In this document: positions 1 to 8,213 of the stretch, in pieces | How the letters are laid out: every line of letters starts with the position of its first letter | Position numbering within the stretch: position 1 is the first letter of the stretch | Source: Sphingosinicella sp. BN140058 | Lineage (GTDB): Bacteria; Pseudomonadota; Alphaproteobacteria; Sphingomonadales; Sphingomonadaceae | DNA: 64,000 bases | Assembly (NCBI RefSeq): GCF_004135585.1 | Contig: NZ_CP035501.1 | Location: 310,001 to 374,000 of the forward strand | Direction: 5' to 3' | Program-made: the position numbers and the translations under genes | Notes under the pieces: model-generated | Told to the model about the DNA's origin: nothing | The model's database searches: none | What the model saw: only the letters and a program-made list of their open reading frames with translations

Positions 1-162
1 CTGCTGTGCTCCACCTGCCGCGCGTGCACGCCGGTCGATCTTGGCCGTGAGCACCAGCTGCTGATCCAGCGGCTGCGCACGGCCGGCTGGACTCCGCGGA
101 TCTGGTCGGCCGAAGCGGAAGGTTTGTGCTGCGCCTGCCGCGAGGACGCGCCGTGCGCATGA
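1..162 (+). CDS. Cys-rich small protein, 3' end only
   Basis: The frame is open from the first base to a TGA at 160-162, giving at least 53 residues; the start lies outside the window. The visible part has six or more cysteines in clusters (CSTCRAC near the left edge, LCCAC and PCA at the end), which suggests metal or disulfide chemistry. Its stop overlaps the ATG of the next gene (ATGA at 159-162), so the two are probably translated together. I do not recognise the family. The call rests on the clustered cysteines and the stop/start overlap. Confidence 0.5.
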   Translation: MLCSTCRACTPVDLGREHQLLIQRLRTAGWTPRIWSAEAEGLCCACREDAPCA

Positions 163-452
163 ACGGGGCGGTCCTCTTCGCCATCCTGGCTGCCGCAGTC
201 CCGGAAGGCTCCGCAGTCGCGCGGGAGCCGGATCACAATCGTCTGTTCCGCGACGTCCGCCGCGGCGCGCTGGTGCCCCTCTCGGATATCGAGAAGGCCC
301 TGCTGCCACAGATGCGGAACTGCCAGTATCTCGGCCCGGAATATGATCCGAGCGGCGGCATCTATCGCCTCAAGTTTCTGTGCGCTGGCCAAGTCCTGTG
401 GATCGACGTCGATGCGCGGACCGGCCGCGTCGTTCGCCGAACTTCGCCCTGA
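159..452 (+). CDS. small exported PepSY-like protein
   Basis: 97 residues. I chose the ATG that overlaps the upstream stop because it gives a clean signal peptide (MNGAVLFAILAAAVPEGSAVA); an upstream in-frame start would put a basic stretch in front of it. The mature part ends in YRLKFLCAGQVLWIDVDART followed by GRVV, which resembles the strand pattern of PepSY domains, periplasmic modules that often bind or inhibit partners. Two cysteines are present in the mature protein. It sits between a Cys-rich small protein and a MerC-like gene, hinting at a metal-related role. The PepSY assignment is by resemblance only. Confidence 0.6.
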   Translation: MNGAVLFAILAAAVPEGSAVAREPDHNRLFRDVRRGALVPLSDIEKALLPQMRNCQYLGPEYDPSGGIYRLKFLCAGQVLWIDVDARTGRVVRRTSP

Positions 453-519
453 CGGCAACGTAGCAGCCTGACGGCGACCCCGCAGCCTGATGGCAAGGCC
501 ATTTCCAGAAGGTTCTCCC

Positions 520-918
520 ATGTCCCCCGAAACCTGCCGCCCGGCCCGAACCGGGCGCTCCTCGATCTGGCTCGATGCGGCCGGCGCCGCGGCGTCGATC
601 GCCTGCCTTGCCCATTGTCTTCTGCTGCCGGTGGCGATCGCTCTTTTGCCTGCACTCTCGGCGATCCTCACCATTCCCGAAGAGACGCATCTCGTTGCCT
701 TCGGACTGGCCGTTCCGATCAGCGGCTGGGCGATCACCCGTGGCTATCGTCTGCACGGCATCCTCCATCCCGTGACGCTGGGCGTCGCCGGGCTCGTTGC
801 GCTCGGCCTCGGCGCGCTTGCCGGATTGCCGTGGCTCGCCGAGACGGGATGCACCGTTGCGGGCAGCCTGCTGCTCGCGATCGCCCACCTGCTCAACTGG
901 CGGCTCCGGAGCGCATGA
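520..918 (+). CDS. MerC-domain inner-membrane protein
   Basis: 132 residues from the ATG at 520; an upstream ATG at 490 would add ten residues with no membrane character. Four hydrophobic segments are visible. The first contains CLAHC, the paired-cysteine motif that MerC uses in the membrane to carry mercuric or other soft metal ions. No merR, merA or merP is visible, so this is a stand-alone MerC-like protein of the kind common in alphaproteobacteria, and its natural substrate is uncertain. The stop overlaps the start of the next gene (ATGA), so the pair is co-translated. Confidence 0.75.
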   Translation: MSPETCRPARTGRSSIWLDAAGAAASIACLAHCLLLPVAIALLPALSAILTIPEETHLVAFGLAVPISGWAITRGYRLHGILHPVTLGVAGLVALGLGALAGLPWLAETGCTVAGSLLLAIAHLLNWRLRSA

Positions 919-2099
919 CGATGTCGCCGTCGAAGCCCGTTCCTGCGCAGAAACATGCTGCAGCCTCCGCCGTGTCCCGGATCCAATCGATCGACGCCCT
1001 GCGCGGCACCGTCATGCTGCTCATGCTCGTCGATCACGCGCGCGAATTCTTTTACATCCACGCGCAGGTCTCCGATCCGATGGAGGTGGAGACCATCGAT
1101 CCCCTCCTCTTCTTCACCCGGATCGCAGCCCACCTCTGCGCGCCCGTCTTCGTGGCGCTGACCGGCGTCGCGGCATGGCTCTACGGGCAAAGGCATGGCC
1201 GGGCCGCCGCCTCCGGCTTCCTGCTCAAGCGGGGCCTGTTCCTGATCGTGCTGGAACTCACGGTGGTCAACTTCGCGTGGACCTTCGCGATGCCGCCGCA
1301 GACGCTCTTCCTCCAGGTGATCTGGGCGATCGGGCTGTCGATGATCGCGCTTTCGGCACTGATCCGGCTGCCTGCGAAGCTCCTCCCCGCCATCGGTCTT
1401 GTCCTCCTGTTCGGACACAATCTGCTCGATCCGATCAGCTTTGCTCCGCACCAGAGCGGCCACGCCGCCTGGGCCATTCTCCACGATCGCGGCTATCTCG
1501 ATCTGACGGACACGTTGCGGGCACGGACCTCCTATCCGGTGCTGCCGTGGATCGGCGTGATCGTGCTCGGCTGGTCGGCAGGCCCCTGGTTTTCACGCGG
1601 CGCCCGACAGGAGGAGCGCATCCGGCGCCTGGCCGCAATCGGCATCTCCGCTCTCGCCATCTTCCTCTTGCTGCGCGCCACCAACGTCTATGGCGATCCC
1701 GCGCCTTGGCTCGATGGCGGATCTCCGCTCCGGACGATGATGAGCTTCGTCAATCTTACCAAATACCCGCCTTCGGCAGACTTCCTTCTGCTGACCCTGG
1801 GAGTCGGCGCCCTGCTGCTCGCCGCGCTCGAGCGGGCGCCGGCGCGGCTGGTCGCAGCGCTGGCGGTGTTCGGATCGGCCCCGCTCTTCTTCTACGTCGT
1901 CCACCTCTACGCCCTGCACCTGCTGAACCTCGCCGCCATCCTCGTCGTCGGGCCCAATCAGGGTATCGCGTTCAGCGTCCCGAACGTGGGCGCGCTGTGG
2001 CTGCTCGCCGCCGGCGTCGCGGTGCCGCTTTGGTTCGCCTGCCGCTGGTTCGTCGGCGTGAAGCGGCAAAGCCGAAACCCGCTGCTCACCTACCTTTGA
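915..2099 (+). CDS. DUF1624 (heparan-alpha-glucosaminide acetyltransferase-like) membrane protein
   Basis: 394 residues with about ten transmembrane segments. The N-terminal RIQSIDALRGTVMLLMLVDH followed by AREFF is the signature of DUF1624/HGSNAT-type membrane acyltransferases, which move acyl groups across the inner membrane. I chose the ATG overlapping the MerC stop; longer in-frame extensions run over the MerC gene. The histidine in LVDHAREFF is the conserved position in this family. The acceptor is unknown. The TonB-dependent receptor begins 47 bases downstream, so this is probably one operon. Confidence 0.75.
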   Translation: MTMSPSKPVPAQKHAAASAVSRIQSIDALRGTVMLLMLVDHAREFFYIHAQVSDPMEVETIDPLLFFTRIAAHLCAPVFVALTGVAAWLYGQRHGRAAASGFLLKRGLFLIVLELTVVNFAWTFAMPPQTLFLQVIWAIGLSMIALSALIRLPAKLLPAIGLVLLFGHNLLDPISFAPHQSGHAAWAILHDRGYLDLTDTLRARTSYPVLPWIGVIVLGWSAGPWFSRGARQEERIRRLAAIGISALAIFLLLRATNVYGDPAPWLDGGSPLRTMMSFVNLTKYPPSADFLLLTLGVGALLLAALERAPARLVAALAVFGSAPLFFYVVHLYALHLLNLAAILVVGPNQGIAFSVPNVGALWLLAAGVAVPLWFACRWFVGVKRQSRNPLLTYL

Positions 2100-2146
2100 C
2101 GGCCGACGGAGCCGCTCACCTCATCTTTTCCTCGCCGGAGTTCCTC

Positions 2147-4219
2147 GTGTTCGATCCACTCGTTTCCGCGCTCGCCTTTCTGTCCAGCCCCGAGGCGCCT
2201 GCCGCCGCCACCCCGATTGCGAGCGTCGACGCGGCCGCCCCGGCTGCCGAAAATGAAGAGATCGTCGTTCTGGGGACGCGGCGCGCGCCCGCCGATCGAA
2301 CGCTGTCGTCCGACGTGGTCACCGAACGGATGTCGCCGTCGAGCCGATCGGTCGAGCGCGATCTGCTCACAGCGGCAGGCGCCTATCGGCTTTCGGATGC
2401 GCTGGAACTGATCAGCGGAGTCAGCAATCAGAACAATCGCGGCGGCTTCCTGGACAATTTCGCGATCCGCGGTTTTCTCGGCACGCCGGACGGAGGTGCC
2501 GAATATTATGTCGACGGCTTTCTCGCCAATCGGGGCATGGGGCCGCCACGAGATCCGGCTACGGCCGAACGGATCGAACTGCTGAAAGGCCCTGCCGGCG
2601 CCTTGTTCGGAGACATCGATCCGGGCGGCCGCGTCAACATCGTCTCGAAGACGCCGCGTTTCGATCCGTCCGCGCAGATCGTCCTGACCTATGGCAGCTT
2701 CGACGGGAAGCGGGCCGAAGTGGACGTGACCGGACCGTTGACCGACACGCTCGCGGCGCGGATCGTGGTCGCTGCCGAGAATAGCGACGGGTGGCGGGAT
2801 TTCGTGACGCTGAAGCGCCGGGCGGTGGCGCCTTCGCTCACCTGGATGCCCCTGCCGGACCTGCGGCTTACCTATGTCGGCGAGTTGACCTCGTTCGATG
2901 CTCCCTTCGATCGCGGCATTCCGGCGGTGGATGGCGATCCGAATGCCCTGCCGAGCGACCGCTTCTATGGCGAACCTGGAGACGGGATCACCCGCTTCCG
3001 CAACCGGCGGCACCAGCTGACCATGCTTGCCGGATTGGGCGATCGCCTGACCCTGAACGGCGGCGTCGCCTACCGCAGCGGATCGCTGAAGGGCTTTTCC
3101 TCGGACCAGTCGCGGCTCGTCGGTACCACCCTGTGGCGCCAGCGTCGCCAGCGCGACTTCGAGGTGGAAGACTTCTCGGCCCGGCTCGAACTCGCCGGCG
3201 AGTTCGGACAGCATCGCGCCAGCATCGGCATCAAGGGCTACACGCTCGACTATCAGGAACGATGGATGCGGCGCAATCCGACCGCAGCGAACCCCTATCC
3301 GATTTCGATCTACGATCCCGTCTACGGAGGCACGCCGCCCGCCTTGCTTCCGTTCACCAACAATCGCGAGACGCGCAAGGCCGCGACCCTGTACGTCCAG
3401 GACATGTGGTCGGTGAGCGACCGCTTGACAGTCTCCGGGGGCATCCGTCTCGACGCCCACCGGCAGAAGATCCGCAACCTGCTGACCGATCGGATCGCAG
3501 TCACCGTCGGCGAACCGGTTAACTTCCGGATCGGCGGCCGATACGCGCTCAGCGACGTCGTGGCGATCCAGGCGAACTGGGGCGAGAGCCACCTGCTCAA
3601 CTCCGGAACCGGGCGGACAGGCGACGGCTTCGCGCCCGAACGCGGCCACGGCTACGAGCTTGGGATCACCGCCGCATGGCCGGGCATCGACCTTGCCCTC
3701 ACCTGGTTCGAGATCGAGAAGCAGAACATCCTCACCACCGATCCGGTCGATGCCAGCTACCTCGCGCCGGTCGGCAAGCTGACCAGCCGCGGGATCGAGT
3801 TCGACGCCGCGATCAAGCTCGCCAACCGGTGGCAGATCGTCGCCAATTATGCCTGGACTCCGGCGCGCGCCGACGACGCCGCCTTCGCCACCGATGCGGT
3901 GCTGAACGTCCCGGATCATTCCGCGAACCTGTTCGCGCTCGGGCGCTTTCTGGACGATCGCGGGCGCGGCGTAACCGTGAGCCTGGGTGCGAGCTACGTC
4001 GGCGACCGCGCCGGCACGCTAGACGCGAGCGGATTGATCCTGCCCGCTTACGTCAAGGCCAAGGCTGCAGCGGAATATGTCGTGTCGCCCGCGCTCACGC
4101 TACGGCTGGAGGCCGACAACATCTTCGACGCCCGCTACGCCCAGAGCTCGTACAATGCCTTGTGGATCTATCCCGGGGCCCCGCGAACCGTTCGCGCCTC
4201 GGCGCGCCTGGCATTCTGA
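2147..4219 (+). CDS. TonB-dependent siderophore-type outer-membrane receptor
   Basis: 690 residues from a GTG preceded by GGAG at 2137-2140. A short hydrophobic leader ends near PAAA, followed by a TonB-box-like ENEEIVVLGTRR, then a plug domain (LSDALELISGVSNQNNRGGF, IRGFLGTPDGGAEYYVDGF, RIELLKGPAGALFGDIDPGG) and a 22-strand-barrel-type region ending in RLAF with the usual C-terminal Phe. The plug motifs match the ferric-siderophore receptor group (TIGR01783-like) more than the sugar receptors later in the window. The frame is open far upstream across the previous gene, but that part has no receptor character. The substrate is unknown; the MerC-like neighbour leaves a metal complex possible. 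Confidence 0.85.
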   Translation: MFDPLVSALAFLSSPEAPAAATPIASVDAAAPAAENEEIVVLGTRRAPADRTLSSDVVTERMSPSSRSVERDLLTAAGAYRLSDALELISGVSNQNNRGGFLDNFAIRGFLGTPDGGAEYYVDGFLANRGMGPPRDPATAERIELLKGPAGALFGDIDPGGRVNIVSKTPRFDPSAQIVLTYGSFDGKRAEVDVTGPLTDTLAARIVVAAENSDGWRDFVTLKRRAVAPSLTWMPLPDLRLTYVGELTSFDAPFDRGIPAVDGDPNALPSDRFYGEPGDGITRFRNRRHQLTMLAGLGDRLTLNGGVAYRSGSLKGFSSDQSRLVGTTLWRQRRQRDFEVEDFSARLELAGEFGQHRASIGIKGYTLDYQERWMRRNPTAANPYPISIYDPVYGGTPPALLPFTNNRETRKAATLYVQDMWSVSDRLTVSGGIRLDAHRQKIRNLLTDRIAVTVGEPVNFRIGGRYALSDVVAIQANWGESHLLNSGTGRTGDGFAPERGHGYELGITAAWPGIDLALTWFEIEKQNILTTDPVDASYLAPVGKLTSRGIEFDAAIKLANRWQIVANYAWTPARADDAAFATDAVLNVPDHSANLFALGRFLDDRGRGVTVSLGASYVGDRAGTLDASGLILPAYVKAKAAAEYVVSPALTLRLEADNIFDARYAQSSYNALWIYPGAPRTVRASARLAF

Positions 4220-4268
4220 TCGCGTCGCCTGTCGCCATGGAGCGTCCGGCCCTGCAACGCATCAACAG

Positions 4269-4316
4269 CCGTTGACATCGCTGGCCGAATGCTTATGTCT
4301 ACATCCGTTGACATCG
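4269..4316. repeat. direct repeat CCGTTGACATCG x2
   Basis: The 12-mer CCGTTGACATCG occurs at 4269-4280 and again at 4305-4316, 36 bases apart. Each contains TTGACA, a -35-like hexamer, and between them lies ATGTCTACAT (4295-4304), a short dyad. The stretch 4220-4573 after the receptor holds no confident gene apart from a possible 34-codon frame. The repeats could be tandem regulator half-sites or promoter elements for that frame, or chance. Confidence 0.35.
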
Positions 4317-4389
4317 TCGTGCCGCGTCGGGCGGCCGCTCTTGCGGAGCGGCCGCGCACCGTCGGGGACGCAGAGTTCGGGACAGGTTT

Positions 4390-4494
4390 ATGCGTTTCAT
4401 GGAAAGACTGGCGTCGCATCCGCTCTCCTTGGGTCTGCTGGGGTTCGCCGGCGGCGCGATGATGTTCTTCGTGCAGCATCCCGTCACGCTCTAA
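4390..4494 (+). CDS. possible 34-residue membrane microprotein
   Basis: Short frame beginning MRFMERLASHPLSLGLLGF and ending at TAA 4492-4494. It would encode one hydrophobic helix (GLLGFAGGAMMFFV) with a short basic N-terminus. There is only a weak purine-rich stretch (GGGACAGG) ahead of the ATG. It lies downstream of the direct TTGACA repeats. Small single-helix proteins of this form are common and easily missed, but no family is recognised and coding is not proven. Confidence 0.3.
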   Translation: MRFMERLASHPLSLGLLGFAGGAMMFFVQHPVTL

Positions 4495-4573
4495 CGCACC
4501 GTTCCCGCGGCGCCCCTGCGGGTCGAATTGTGTTTAGTGTCCTTCAATTGAAGGACGGTGGCTTCGAGCGTGA

Positions 4574-4803
4574 TCAGCGAAGGTCTTCGGCGAGGCCGAT
4601 GAGGATGCCTTCGGGACTGCGAATGTAGCAGAGCCGGTAGGTGTCCTGGTACCGGACCATTTCGCCGACGAGCTCGGCGCCGCGGGTACGCAGCCTCTCC
4701 AGCGTGTCGCCGAGATCCTCGACCGCGAACATGACGCGAAGATAGACCGGCGCGTTCCGATGATCCGCCACGGTCCCGGCGTGAGGAAATCCGCACCTTC
4801 CAG
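4574..4803 (-). pseudogene. decayed VOC/glyoxalase-family gene
   Basis: The 65-codon frame at 4574-4771 (VMFAVEDLGDTLERLRTRGA, then ELVGEMVRYQDTYRLCYIRS, then PEGILIGLAEDL) is a good match to the C-terminal half of VOC-superfamily dioxygenase/glyoxalase proteins, which usually have 130 to 150 residues. The preceding part expected in this family (L-E-x-x-x-F-L-T-P) is visible at 4772-4803 as LEGADFLTPG but in a different frame, and earlier coding breaks up at stops. This points to at least one frameshift and loss of the N-terminal half. Confidence 0.6.
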
Positions 4804-4896
4804 ATCGCTACGTCACCGTTCTCGCCATGGGAACGAATTGACGCACGATGCCATCCATACGATGCTTTCGCGCCGAAAGACTTGGGGGTGCGTGCA

Positions 4897-5355
4897 GTGG
4901 ACGAGCAGATGATGCTGCTGGTGATCGTGATGGTCACCTTGACCGTGGTGCTTTCAACCGGGCTTGCACTGTGGCTGATCGCCCGCCTCCGGCGGAAATC
5001 GGACCAGCCGCTTTCGCGCGAGCCGACCGGAGCAATGCTGGTGCCGGTGCGACAACTCAAGCGCAGCTACCGCCTGCTTGGCTATTCCAGCAACAGCATC
5101 AACCCAAAGCTTGCGGTCACGTCGGACGGGTTGGACTTCAAACTGTTCAAGCCCGACCATTGGCGGTTTGCCGACATCGCACGCGTCGAATTCGTCCGAA
5201 TGCCCTTCGTTACCCGCCTGGAGATCAAGAGCCGCTCGGACGGGCGCCTTTATGTCGATCTCGCGGACAAGGCGCGCGCCCGCGACCTGCTGCGGGCGCT
5301 GCCGGCCGACCTTCCCTTTACCGCCCGTGCGCTTTCGCTTCGCGAGAATGCCTGA
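4897..5355 (+). CDS. small single-pass membrane protein, unknown function
   Basis: 152 residues from the GTG at 4897, chosen because GGGGGTG lies six bases ahead; the frame is open to a TTG at 4882, and an ATG pair follows at 4909. The N-terminus is one long membrane segment (MMLLVIVMVTLTVVL, then ALWLIARL), followed by a basic linker and a compact alpha/beta domain with YSSNSINPKLAVTSDGLDFK and VEFVRMPFVTRLEIKSR, which reads like a PH-type fold (inference). No family is recognised. It faces the TonB receptor gene convergently. Confidence 0.6.
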   Translation: MDEQMMLLVIVMVTLTVVLSTGLALWLIARLRRKSDQPLSREPTGAMLVPVRQLKRSYRLLGYSSNSINPKLAVTSDGLDFKLFKPDHWRFADIARVEFVRMPFVTRLEIKSRSDGRLYVDLADKARARDLLRALPADLPFTARALSLRENA

Positions 5356-5409
5356 CCACTCGAGTGCACCGCGTGGCTGGAGCGCAGGCGGGACAGCGCA
5401 CCCACCCGC

Positions 5410-7344
5410 TCAGAGATCGGCGGCGAGGGTCAGCAGAAAACGTCGATTCTCGATGAACTTGAACGATGCATTGGGTGCGACGTCCCAGGCGTAGAGATTG
5501 AAGATGTTGGTGATTTGCGCGCGCACCGTGACGGGGGCGTCACCGACCCGGAAGCGGAAGCGGCCGCCGATGTCGATGGTCGTTCGAGGTTTCGTGCGCA
5601 GCTGCCTGCCGCCGAGCGCGCCAGGGCCTCGGGGGCTGGCGACCTCTCCGGCCAGGCTGGTGATGCCGAGATCGAGTGAGAGCGCGTCGAAGAAAGGGAA
5701 GCGGTAGTCCAGATTGGCGCGAAACGTTCTTGCACTGGTACCGACCGGCTTGGGTCCGATCACGCCGAGATCGACCGCGTCTCCGGCAACGTCGGCATCC
5801 AGGAACACCGCGCCGGCAACGACCGTTAATCCAGCGCTCGGCTGGCCCGCGAGAGACAGTTCGATGCCGCGGTGCCGCACGGTTCCAAGCTGTCGGTAGA
5901 ATCGCTCCGGATCCGTGTTGAAATAGGGTTTTCGGACGTCGAACAGCCCGGCGACCAAGCTGAGACGCGGCAGGATCGCGTAGCGAAGCCCGGCATCGCG
6001 CTGGCTGGTGCGAAGTGCCGGCGGCGCCATGTTGCGATTGAGGGCGTTGGACGGGGCAGTTGCGCTGTCTTCGAGCCCGCGCGTGTAGCCGCCATAGGCA
6101 ACCAGCCTCTCGGTAAGGTAGAGCGCCAAGGTGCCGTTGTAGAGCCACGGGCCGGCGTTCGTGATGAGCGCGGGTCTGTCCGGAACCAGGCTGGTCTTCC
6201 GATAGTCGGTTTTTTGAAGGCCGAGGCTCAGCTCGGCGACTCCGGGCCAGCGCAATTCGTAGCCCATGCCGGCAGTGACCTGACGAATCTCGTCATGTGA
6301 AAGCGGACCGAAATCGAAGACCGGCTCCGGCACCGCCATCTGCCGGCCGATCACCGCCGGCCCGAGCTCCTGCACATCGGCGCCGCCATAGCGCCGCTCC
6401 GTCCTGCGCCCGCGCACGGCGACATGGAGGGTGTGCCGCCGCACCCCATCCGTGACCGCGAAGGATGCACGCGCGTCTCCCGACGTCGACTTCGCCGTCT
6501 GATCGCGCGTGGTCACCACCGTGCGATCTCCCGTCCCGTCGGGCTGGACATTGCGGTAAAGCTCGACCGGGTTAAGCAGCACATGGTTTTCCGAACGGAA
6601 CAGGCCCGCCCTGATCTGCCAGGCATCGGATATGCGAACGGTCGCAGCGCTTCCGTAGAAATGACGCCGGACTTCGGTTCTGATCCAGTCGAGGCCGAAA
6701 TAGCGCCGCGCAATCCTCGGCGGCAGGTAGGAACCGCCGGTGAAGATGTTGCCGATGTCGAGATCGTCCATGATCGCGCTGCGTGCGTAGAAGGATCGGA
6801 GTTCAACGCGATCCGATGGCCGCCAGCGCAGAACCCCTCCGGCCTGAAAGGTTCGGCTGTCCTCACCGCGAAAGGCTTCTTCGTAACGGTAGGCGAGACC
6901 GGCGGCGAGGCTGAGCCGATCGCGCACGATGGGAAGCTGCGCATCGATATCCACGGCGACCGTCCGATTGGGCCCCAGATAGAGGATCGGGCTGAGAATC
7001 GCCTCGTCGGCGGAAGCCCTCAGCGCATAATCGGCGATGCCGGTCGGGGCCGGGAATGGATAGCCTTGGGCGGTCAAACCTACCCTGATGGTGGAGCCGG
7101 CCGCGATGCGACTGGTGAAGCCGCCATGTTCGGTGACGGAAAGCCCCTCGACCCGGATGTTCCCGGCGCTGGTGGGGCTGAAGCCGCGCACGTCTCCGGC
7201 ATTGTACAGACCGATCTTCTCGTTGCCGACGCTGGTGCCGAACGCGTCGTCGGCCGCCTTCACCACATTCTCGTCCGCGCGCTGGGCGAGCGCCGGCGCG
7301 GCGGTCGCGACCAGAATGGCGGCAAGGCTGAGGGACCGGACCAT
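5410..7344 (-). CDS. TonB-dependent receptor, substrate unknown
   Basis: 644 residues. The ATG at 7344 is preceded by AAGGAG ten bases away and begins a clear signal peptide (MVRSLSLAAILVATAAPALA); the frame extends upstream without leader features. A plug-like N-terminal part (KIGLYNAGDVRGFSPTSAGN, then IRVEGLSVTEHGG) leads into a beta-barrel rich in alternating aromatic strands. No TonB box of the IVVTG form is visible after the leader. The C-terminus is LLTLAADL rather than the usual terminal Phe. It belongs to a receptor group common in sphingomonads whose ligands are not defined. Confidence 0.8.
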   Translation of the reverse strand: MVRSLSLAAILVATAAPALAQRADENVVKAADDAFGTSVGNEKIGLYNAGDVRGFSPTSAGNIRVEGLSVTEHGGFTSRIAAGSTIRVGLTAQGYPFPAPTGIADYALRASADEAILSPILYLGPNRTVAVDIDAQLPIVRDRLSLAAGLAYRYEEAFRGEDSRTFQAGGVLRWRPSDRVELRSFYARSAIMDDLDIGNIFTGGSYLPPRIARRYFGLDWIRTEVRRHFYGSAATVRISDAWQIRAGLFRSENHVLLNPVELYRNVQPDGTGDRTVVTTRDQTAKSTSGDARASFAVTDGVRRHTLHVAVRGRRTERRYGGADVQELGPAVIGRQMAVPEPVFDFGPLSHDEIRQVTAGMGYELRWPGVAELSLGLQKTDYRKTSLVPDRPALITNAGPWLYNGTLALYLTERLVAYGGYTRGLEDSATAPSNALNRNMAPPALRTSQRDAGLRYAILPRLSLVAGLFDVRKPYFNTDPERFYRQLGTVRHRGIELSLAGQPSAGLTVVAGAVFLDADVAGDAVDLGVIGPKPVGTSARTFRANLDYRFPFFDALSLDLGITSLAGEVASPRGPGALGGRQLRTKPRTTIDIGGRFRFRVGDAPVTVRAQITNIFNLYAWDVAPNASFKFIENRRFLLTLAADL

Positions 7345-7543
7345 TTCGAAGGATCTCCTTGATCCCTTCTCTGTGCCGCTGTCCTTGCTGCCGTCGAAGT
7401 GCCGGAGGTCGCGCGCCAAAGTCGTGACTTCCGGCCTATGGCGACGTCGGTCCCCCTGTGGCAGCATCGCCCGATGACAGGTGCGCTGCGATTTCTCTCT
7501 CCGGGTCGGCCCTCAGCCGCTGCGCTGAGGAGGCAATGACCCG

Positions 7544-8188
7544 ATGATCCGGGTGGTCCTCGCCGACGATCAGACGCTGGTCCGTCAGGGCGTGCGTGGT
7601 CTGCTCGCGCTCGTGCCCGACATTGAGGTGATCGGCGAAGCCGCCGATGGGGAGGAGGCGCTGGCCAAGGTTCCCGCACTCGGGCCCGACGTACTCCTGC
7701 TCGACATCCGGATGCCGCGCCGCGACGGCATCTCCGTCCTGGAGGGGCTACGCGCGGCCAACGCCCTGCCGCCGACCCTGATCCTCACCACCTTCGACGA
7801 CGGCGACGCCGCAATCGCCGCGATCAAGGCCGGCGCCAAGGGACTGATGCTCAAGGACGTGTCGCTCGAAGACCTTGCCCGCGCGATCCGATCGTTGGCC
7901 GACGGCGGCACCGCGTTCCAGCCGGCGCTGACCGAGAGCCTTATGGCGGCCCTGCGCCGGACCGCTCCGGCATCCGCCGACACCTATGTCGCCGATCCGC
8001 TCACCAGCCGCGAGAAGGAGGTGCTGCACTTGATCTGCGCCGGCTACAGCAATCGGGAGATCGCCGATCTTCTGACCCTGGCGGAGGGGACGGTGAAGAA
8101 CCACGTGTCCAACCTGTTGCTGAAGCTCGACGCCCGCGACAGGACCCGCGCCGCGCTGAAGGCGCTGCAGCAGGGGCATCTGACGTAG
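7544..8188 (+). CDS. NarL/FixJ-family response regulator
   Basis: 214 residues. The receiver domain (1-120) has the acidic pair ADD near residue 8, phospho-acceptor Asp54 in LLLDIRMP, and the lysine in GLMLKDVSLEDL. A LuxR-type helix-turn-helix follows (LTSREKEVLHLICAGYSNRE, then GTVKNHVSNLLLKL, about 150-193). The ATG has GAGGAGG upstream. Regulators of this class (DesR-like) normally follow their histidine kinase in one operon, but here the upstream gene is a TonB receptor on the other strand, so the partner kinase is elsewhere or lost. Confidence 0.9.
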   Translation: MIRVVLADDQTLVRQGVRGLLALVPDIEVIGEAADGEEALAKVPALGPDVLLLDIRMPRRDGISVLEGLRAANALPPTLILTTFDDGDAAIAAIKAGAKGLMLKDVSLEDLARAIRSLADGGTAFQPALTESLMAALRRTAPASADTYVADPLTSREKEVLHLICAGYSNREIADLLTLAEGTVKNHVSNLLLKLDARDRTRAALKALQQGHLT

Positions 8189-8213
8189 CCCCCGCGCACC
8201 TCGCCGTACCGCC

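Noticed and set aside
2090..3919. 609-codon open frame on the minus strand inside the first TonB receptor
   Set aside because: It is a mirror of the receptor's codon usage in GC-rich DNA; the translation is low-complexity with no domain, while the plus strand encodes a clear receptor.
5872..7362. Plus-strand frames opposite the second TonB receptor
   Set aside because: No domain or leader features; the minus strand has a signal peptide, ribosome site and barrel pattern.
7474..7539. Short frame just before the NarL regulator as the remnant of a partner histidine kinase
   Set aside because: The 21-codon frame (MTGALRFLSPGRPSAAALRR) has no resemblance to a kinase C-terminus.
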